This document shows, in pieces, positions 58,301 through 64,000 of a stretch of 64,000 bases of DNA. Each line of letters opens with the position of its first letter. The first letter of the stretch is position 1. Location of the stretch: contig JAJEKB010021802.1 of NCBI GenBank assembly GCA_022393335.1, positions 358,352 to 422,351 on the forward strand. The letters are read 5' to 3'. The DNA is from Macrotrachela quadricornifera. Lineage: Eukaryota; Rotifera; Eurotatoria; Philodinida; Philodinidae. A program made the translations under genes and the position numbers. The notes below the pieces were generated by a model that was not told the origin of the DNA, did not search any database, and was given only the letters and a program-made list of their open reading frames with translations.

Positions 58301-60336
58301 ATGGATTGTGCGAAAAGCTTTCAATATAGGATCGTGTAAATTGACATCAAACGAACGTTACTTATCAGATGAGTCAAATTTATTAACACGCATCCAGCTG
58401 AACCCTTTGATATTTCCTAACTAGGTGTCTTATTCAAACTTTGGAGTGCTTGAAAAAACAAATGGTACCGTATAATATCACGGCTAGTTGGGTTACAAAT
58501 ATATTATCAAAATTGTTCCCTAGTTGAGTTTGAACACAGAATGTTCTCTTTAAAATAAAAAACTTCAAAGTCCATCCGATATTTTGTTGCAGAGATATGA
58601 CCTATATTCAAAGGTACGAATTATTATCTCCAACGAACTGAACGTTTCAAAACAGATTTCACGTGCAAAATCACATTAGAAATCAGATTCGTGTTTGGGA
58701 TTCAATAGTATTCATCTCGCCATTCTGAGACCACAACATCAAATCCTAGCAGGAAAGGACCAATGCCCCAAGTTGATAGAGCATCATGTTCAATAGAGTA
58801 GGAATTGCCCTGCAACATGCATTACTTTGCTTTTCCCCGCATTTCATTTTGAATAAACATTTTCCCTGACAAAATATCCATATGTTCGAGTGACGACGCT
58901 GGAATTATTAAGAAAAGAATTCCTTGCTCTCACATTATAAATTAGTGCTCAAGAACGCTCTGATTGAGTTACATTTTGATTCATAAGCACAGTGTTTTGT
59001 ATGCAATGGAGGTTCTTTGGCAATTACAAATCGCTCTTATTCACTGGGGATCAACAGATGATTTATCTATATTTTTGTTACCGTCATTCATCACTTTAGC
59101 ACTCGTAAAAACAACTCTTAGTTATGCTACAGAATACTACGATCTGTTGTGCACATCTTTATCATGTTGAACTCCTGCCAAATGATAAAATATATATCTA
59201 GTAGACTGATCCTAAATCATCACATCATTCCATTGACAAATTGATATCATTGGACGCGTCATTCTACACATCATATAATCAGTACACAGGACGTTATTCG
59301 ACCGAGAACAGGACTATGGTCTACTATATTCATCAACAGATTAAACTGGCATAATCGAATCGATGAGACTCAGATGGAATGTTGTCAGATATGGTCATAT
59401 TGCTTTAAAGCGTTTGTGTGTGAATGTAAATTCAAAAATAAAGATACTTCCCTCAAAACCCTATCACAAGGTTTCAGCAAATGCAATGTACATGAAACGT
59501 TTGTTTAGGGGTTCTGGCGAAGAAAAAACCTCTGTCAAAATGGAAAAAGAACCCCATCGACATTACAATTTGCCAAAACCTTTTCTTGATTCTGGAAAGA
59601 ACGATTTTTTTTACAGAATGGTCTGTTTTCGAAGCATCTGAGCTGATTTCTGATTGCTTTGCATTTCGACTTTAGAAATTCCAGCCATTCGCGGAAAAAT
59701 GTTGTTGCTGCATCTTCATTGGTTTACATTTTATTTGATTTTCAGTTTAAAGTGACTAAGTAATGTCAGCTGTATCAGATTTAGAAGCAGTTAATGATTG
59801 TTAAAGGGCGAAAATCTTCTAAAATATACGAAATTCTTCAGAAATGAACCAGAAGCGGGGCTAAACAATTTTTTTTCATGATATAAGAACACGGCAAAAA
59901 ATGCGATCTTATGAATATGAGAAAATATTTACCAGGCTGAGTAACCATATTCTGAAGTGTTGTAGTATGCTTATTGATTTGAAGAGTACTCGACGTTGCG
60001 AGATCATGGGATTTCGGAAGTCCCGTATTGCTGTTTTTCTCGTTAGACGTTGTCGTCAAAGTTAAATTAAAACACGTAACACATTTGTCTTTCGTCGTTG
60101 AACCATCGATGTGAGATGAGCTATATCTAATGAAACAAAATATTCTGTACAACGCTTTTCCAGTACTTGACTTACTGTCGCTGCAGCAGCCCCCACAAAC
60201 AACCAGAAAAAAACATGAGTATAATCATAGTGACCACCGCTGTTATAATATACTTGCGTGCGATTTGTCTATTTGATTTTCGGTCACTCAATTTTGCATA
60301 ATGCACGCTTTCACTCTGCTCTTTGTTGTATCTCAT
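55369..60336 (-). CDS. type II membrane protein with NHL-repeat propeller
   Basis: Three exons are proposed: 60176-60336 (ATG at 60336), 59933-60126 and 55369-56267. They are separated by a 49-nt intron (GTAAGT...TTAG) and a 3,665-nt intron (donor CCTG|GTAAAT, acceptor TTCTATCCGTAG). Phases agree throughout and give 417 residues. Order: a charged cytoplasmic tail (MRYNKEQSESVHYAKLSDRK), one transmembrane helix (IITAVVTMIILMFFSGCLWG), a Ser/Thr-rich stalk, then four to five NHL-type repeats. The repeats include FAVFVDNNNTVYVSDQTNSR, GVVLDADGFLFIVDSGNSRI and FALSFDSYGNIFATDQMNNR. NHL propellers bind proteins or glycans; here it would be extracellular. The last exon alone has no ATG in frame before the splice acceptor except a late one, which supports the upstream exons. 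Joining across the long intron is inference; other exons inside it cannot be excluded. Confidence 0.65.
56268..59932. other. proposed 3.7-kb intron of the NHL gene
   Basis: Contains the inverted-repeat element at 57173-57794. Frames at 56955-57281, 58045-58266, 58964-59170 and 59363-59641 (all plus strand) have no recognisable family. The sequence is slightly less AT-rich than most gaps. Confidence 0.4.
57173..57794. mobile_element. mariner-type foldback element / MITE family F (~620 bp)
   Basis: Terminal inverted repeats of about 240 bp. The left arm 57173-57410 starts TACAGGATGGTCCATAAAT. The right arm 57560-57794 ends with the complement of TACAGGGTGGCTCATAAG. Long nearly identical blocks such as ATTAGTTAGAGCTCATATTT and CTTATTCTGCAAGTTCGA are shared in inverted order. 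The centre is about 150 bp. TACAGG-type ends next to TA suggest mobilisation by a mariner-type transposase. The 108-codon plus frame 56955-57281 enters the left arm and is not a gene. Confidence 0.85.
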
Positions 60337-61699
60337 TTGCCAAAATCTTACTGAATGCGCCGATACAAAACACGTCGTATAATTAAAGATACCGAAGTAT
60401 CGAATAACAATGAAATACACATTTGATGCAAAGGTTAGATAACACGCACTTTCTTCAAACAAAAACAATGATGATTGATTGTTAGATAAAAGTTTGATGA
60501 TTGAATCAGTAAGAGAGTATTCGTTTTCATCTCACTTTCCAAAGATTCCACACATGTACATGATAGTTATCTGTATGGCGTGTTTCAACTAATATGAAAG
60601 ACCCATCGAAAAAGATATATTCCGATCATCGATCTGTCACGTGACGAATCAATTGGTCTTACAAAAAAACATATCTGAGTGTACCATACAGAGAGGATTT
60701 AGAATCAATCTATTCTATGAGCTCCTTCCTAAATGTCTCGAATATGAATATTTTAGCTGTTCTCGTTTGTATCTGAAAAAGAGAAAAGTCCAGACTTTTT
60801 CAGTTTACAATACTATTCCGCTCACAGATGTAGCATAATGTTTTTTTGTACTATAAAATTCACTAAAATGATCATTTCATTTTCAGAAAAGAGTTTTTGT
60901 AGAAAAACAACAAGATCCTTTATACAAACAAGCTCTCTGCCAAAAGCAGTAGTATTATATATGTTTTCCATTGAATTATTCACTTGATTAAACCCCTTTT
61001 GTTTTAGACGATTATTTTTAATTGATTAAGAGAAAGAAAACAAAAAAACAATTCTTTAATCTATTTATCTGCTGTGTGGATCAATTCTTTTATCTAAATA
61101 GTTGCCAATGTCCTCCATTCTCTTTAAGGAAAAAGCGCTGACATGACATTTTCTTCATCTATATAATATTTGCCCTGTCTCTAATGCTATAAGTTCACGA
61201 AAACAGTTTGATTCGTAGTAGCTTTTTGGTAACAAATGTTGGATTCTAATGTATGAAAAAAGTATGAAGAACGCTTTTGGTTATTCTTATCAAATTGTCA
61301 AAAATTAAAGTATACTTTATTAAGCGAATATCCGAATGGAAAACAAATATAATACTACACTGTAAAAACAACCGTAGAATAATCAACCTTTACGCAGTAC
61401 AAAGCTTATCGAGGATTTATACTGTAAATATAAACCCTCGAAGGGTTAATGACAATAAGGGTATATAAACATGTAAAGGGTATGTAACGCTTGTGTAAGA
61501 GTTTATTACTCGAATATTTTGATCAGAAAAGTTTGTTATGCTACGCTTGACAACGGATTTTTCTACTCTTTTGATGAAGTGGTTCATTATTCCATTTTTA
61601 GGGGTAGATTACTATACGATTTTATAAAAGAGTTTATTAATCTGTGTTCACAGGTAGTGTTCTACGCCTTGCATAAAAAAGTTTACTATTCAAAGTTCT
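60337..61699. other. intergenic, nothing recognised
   Basis: 5' side of the NHL gene. The open frame continues upstream of its ATG to 60468 but looks non-coding. Small plus frames at 60641-60838, 61277-61468 and 61519-61701 are not supported. Confidence 0.4.
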
Positions 61700-62040
61700 A
61701 AAGAGACTTTTGATTTCGATACGCGAATAGTTATCAATCGTAATACCAAATTCTAAGCAGAATTTTCGTTTAAAGGTAGGGATGTGTGTGATAAGACACA
61801 AATCTTCCAGAGAAACTAGATTTCTGATTAAATTCTTCATAGAATTTTGTTTTCCACATAGGATAGATGTATGTATAGATGCACAATTCTGCTAGAAAAT
61901 CAGATTTATAGTTATATTCTGCTGTAAAAATAGAATTTTAGGCAGAATTTTGATTTCGATGAAGGAGAATGGGTGTATGCTAGAGCACAATTCTGCTAGT
62001 GGATGTAGAATTTTGAGTAAATTCTTTTGAAAAAGTAAAA
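61700..62040. repeat. degenerate ~90-bp tandem repeat (about 3 copies)
   Basis: Recurring phrases at roughly 85-95-bp spacing: (G)CAGAATTTT or TAGAATTTT near 61757, 61840 and 61935, followed by GAT/GGATGTGTGT or GGATAGATGTATGT or GAGAATGGGTGTATG. These are followed in turn by ACACAAAT/GCACAATTCTGCTAG. Divergence is high, so boundaries are approximate. Confidence 0.5.
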
Positions 62041-62390
62041 GTCTCTTTTGAGTCCTGTTCATTACGTGGTCATATATTGTTGATTGTCAGTATACATAAT
62101 GCAGTCTGTAGCAGAATTCTTAAAGTCTGTTTGTGGACGATTCTGCCAACTTTCGGCTTCCCTATAAGTCTAGCAAAAAAAAAAGCAAAAGATAAAATTT
62201 TTACTATAAATAAATTTGAATTTCATCTTGATGCTGACACTGCTCTTGCACCCAATTTCCGAATTTCACTCTCCCTGTGACCGCTCTTTATAAATTTTCA
62301 AAATTTGTTTGAAGCAAAAATTTTATCTTTTACTTTTGCAGAAAACGACATGGACGTGTTTTTTTGCATTTATTGTCAAAATAATCAGTT
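62041..62390. other. intergenic, nothing recognised
   Basis: A 67-codon plus frame (62077-62280) has no recognisable family and starts next to repeat DNA. Confidence 0.35.
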
Positions 62391-62509
62391 GCAATGGAAG
62401 GCCCATTAGTATTCGAATTGGAATTAAGCATCTCATAAAATAAGGTTCCTATATGATCATATTTTTGTTGTATTGAATAGCGACTAATTTTTTATATATT
62501 TTTTCCTTC

Positions 62510-63200
62510 TAGTTTGTTAAATTCAGTCGTTAATGAGTGGAACGTAGTATGAATAGGATAAAATACTTTCTCTATTCTATTTAGATCCAATTCGATGACA
62601 CAATCAAATAATAAGCATTTTTATTATGTAAAATGGTTCCTTTCTATTTAAATCACATCCAACATTCAATACATGATAAGTCGCTCTTATTAAACAAAAT
62701 AATTTTTTCATTATATTTAGATCCAGATCCAACAGTCAAATAGCAAGTAATTATTTAAAATAAAATTTGTGTTTCGCTTTGTTTTTATCCATTTCAATGG
62801 CATAATTAATGATGAGTACTGTTTCAATTAAATATTTATTGTTATCATTTAGACGCATTCCAATGTCTTAGATCAACAATAGATAGTTATCATCAATTAA
62901 AAACTTTGTTTTTTTTTTTATATTCCTTCCACCGGCAAAACCAAACGTAAGTATGACTTGAAAACTTAAAATGTTTTTTTCTCTTGTGTAGATTGATCTC
63001 AGCAAAAGAAGGAATAGTAAGTTTTATTATAAATTAAATATTTTTACCTTTTATTTAGGTTCATTTCAATAACACAGTTAGTAGTACGTATTGTTATGAT
63101 TTAATGCATATATTTTCTTTTGTTTAAGTTCATTTGAACGACATAATTTACAGCAAGTATTATACTATAACAAACAAAAAATTCTAAGGACAAATAAAAT
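62510..63200. repeat. degenerate ~68-bp tandem repeat
   Basis: A unit beginning TTTAGnTCCAnTnCAATG-like, followed by a (C)ATAATTnAnnnAAGTAnTnTT-like half, recurs. Approximate starts are 62512, 62580, 62647, 62718, 62787, 62852, about 62990, 63056 and 63124. Spacings are 65-71 bp, with one double spacing of about 138. No open frame. This is an old, heavily diverged tandem array in which only the period is obvious. Confidence 0.55.
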
Positions 63201-64000
63201 ATTTATTATCAAAGAAAATACCTTCATTCAATGTCACCCTGATCTCAGATCCAAATCTAATAATTCACAATTGATTTCGAACAAACACAAACGAATATGT
63301 CCGTTTATGTTAATTCCTTTTTCTTCATTGAGTCGCGAAAAGGACCATTTCGTAACTTTCGAAAAAATATAGAAACAAAAACTCATTTATTTCTTTTTTT
63401 TTCTACTAATTCGGTTAATAAATCTGATCATCGTTTGACTACTTTTAATGATATTAGAATTTGAAATATGTTTAAGTCTTTCTTTTTTCTTGTTTTGCTA
63501 ATCAACATACTATTCTAGCAGCGTATGATAATAAGAATCTGTGCTTATTTTCATTGAAATTTCATCTTTCTCCAATCTCGACAGGTAAATAGACATTTAC
63601 TATTTTCGAAAACTGAAAGAGAATTACATATTTTCTTTTAGATTTTTCCCTTTTTCTTCTGTTCGTCATGTCAATAGTCATTTAGCACCTATTCAAAATG
63701 AGAGCATGATATATTGGCATTTAGATCTATTCTAGTTTTTCTTCGCTTGATCATCGCAACAGTTATTTAGTGTATGTATCGAAATAGAAGCGATATAATT
63801 TCTGTTTCGATTTTTTTTTCTCTTAGCTTCTGTTAGTTATTCCAATACAAATTCAGCATCTGTCGAAACTAAGAGCTTGAAACAGTTTCGTTTAACTCAG
63901 CTTTTTATGTGTAAAGCTATTGAAATAGGCAGCCATTACGTATTAAGAAAAATAATACAAAAAAATAGTGTAAATTTTCCCCCTATCATTACTTCGGATC
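63201..64000. other. AT-rich window end, nothing firm
   Basis: Some TTTAGAT-led phrases about 80 bp apart near 63640 and 63720 may be a further decayed extension of the neighbouring repeat. No gene seen. Confidence 0.35.

Noticed and set aside
1..64000. CRISPR arrays, operons, riboswitches
   Set aside because: No regularly spaced direct-repeat/spacer structure is present, and the spliced genes and eukaryotic tRNAs show nuclear eukaryotic DNA.

Overview
The window looks like nuclear DNA of a bdelloid rotifer (Rotaria/Adineta type; genus not resolved). It is very AT-rich. Genes are sparse, with many short introns (47-65 nt, GT...AG). The gene families are those that are expanded in bdelloids: F-box/LRR proteins, intronless rhodopsin-like GPCRs, ADP-ribosyltransferase (ART) proteins with TPR or MORN tails, and membrane-anchored NHL and EGF/LamG proteins. 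Bacterial-type genes (GNAT, DUF1254/DUF1214) and a Penelope-like retroelement of the Athena type fit the same picture. This assignment comes from family recognition; no search was run.

Layout. 1-9.8 kb: F-box gene (-), F-box fragment (+), GPCR fragment and GPCR gene (-), ART-TPR gene (+). 10.5-10.8 kb: initiator tRNA-Met and tRNA-Asp (-). 13.4-16.3 kb: a two-exon ART gene (-) followed by nine head-to-tail 227-bp units that each encode two MORN motifs. 17-18.4 kb: decayed Athena-like reverse transcriptase (-). 22.3 kb: 34-bp minisatellite. 24-26.3 kb: piggyBac and mariner remnants. 27.9-31.7 kb: a 12-exon gene for a membrane-anchored, Thr-rich, EGF/LamG protein (+). 35.3 and 40.6 kb: second GPCR and second F-box gene (-). 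43.9 kb: bacterial-type GNAT acetyltransferase (-). 49.5-50.3 kb: LINE fragment and a diverged copy of the ART-TPR upstream region. 51.9-53.7 kb: DUF1254/DUF1214 secreted protein (-). 54.6 kb: second mariner remnant. 55.4-60.3 kb: a type II membrane NHL-repeat gene assembled here from three exons across a 3.7-kb intron. 61.7-63.2 kb: degenerate tandem repeats. At least seven non-autonomous inverted-repeat elements (MITE-like) are scattered between genes.

Themes. Three genes have nearly perfect reading frames broken by a single lesion: a TGA in ART-TPR, a TAG in the LamG gene, and a stop plus frameshift in ART-MORN. That pattern suits a degenerate-tetraploid genome in which one copy can decay. 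Splice phases were checked by hand and agree at every junction of the ART-TPR, ART-MORN, EGF/LamG, DUF1254 and NHL models. The 227-bp MORN array is the most unusual structure: the period is exact at all seven measurable intervals, although 227 is not a multiple of three.
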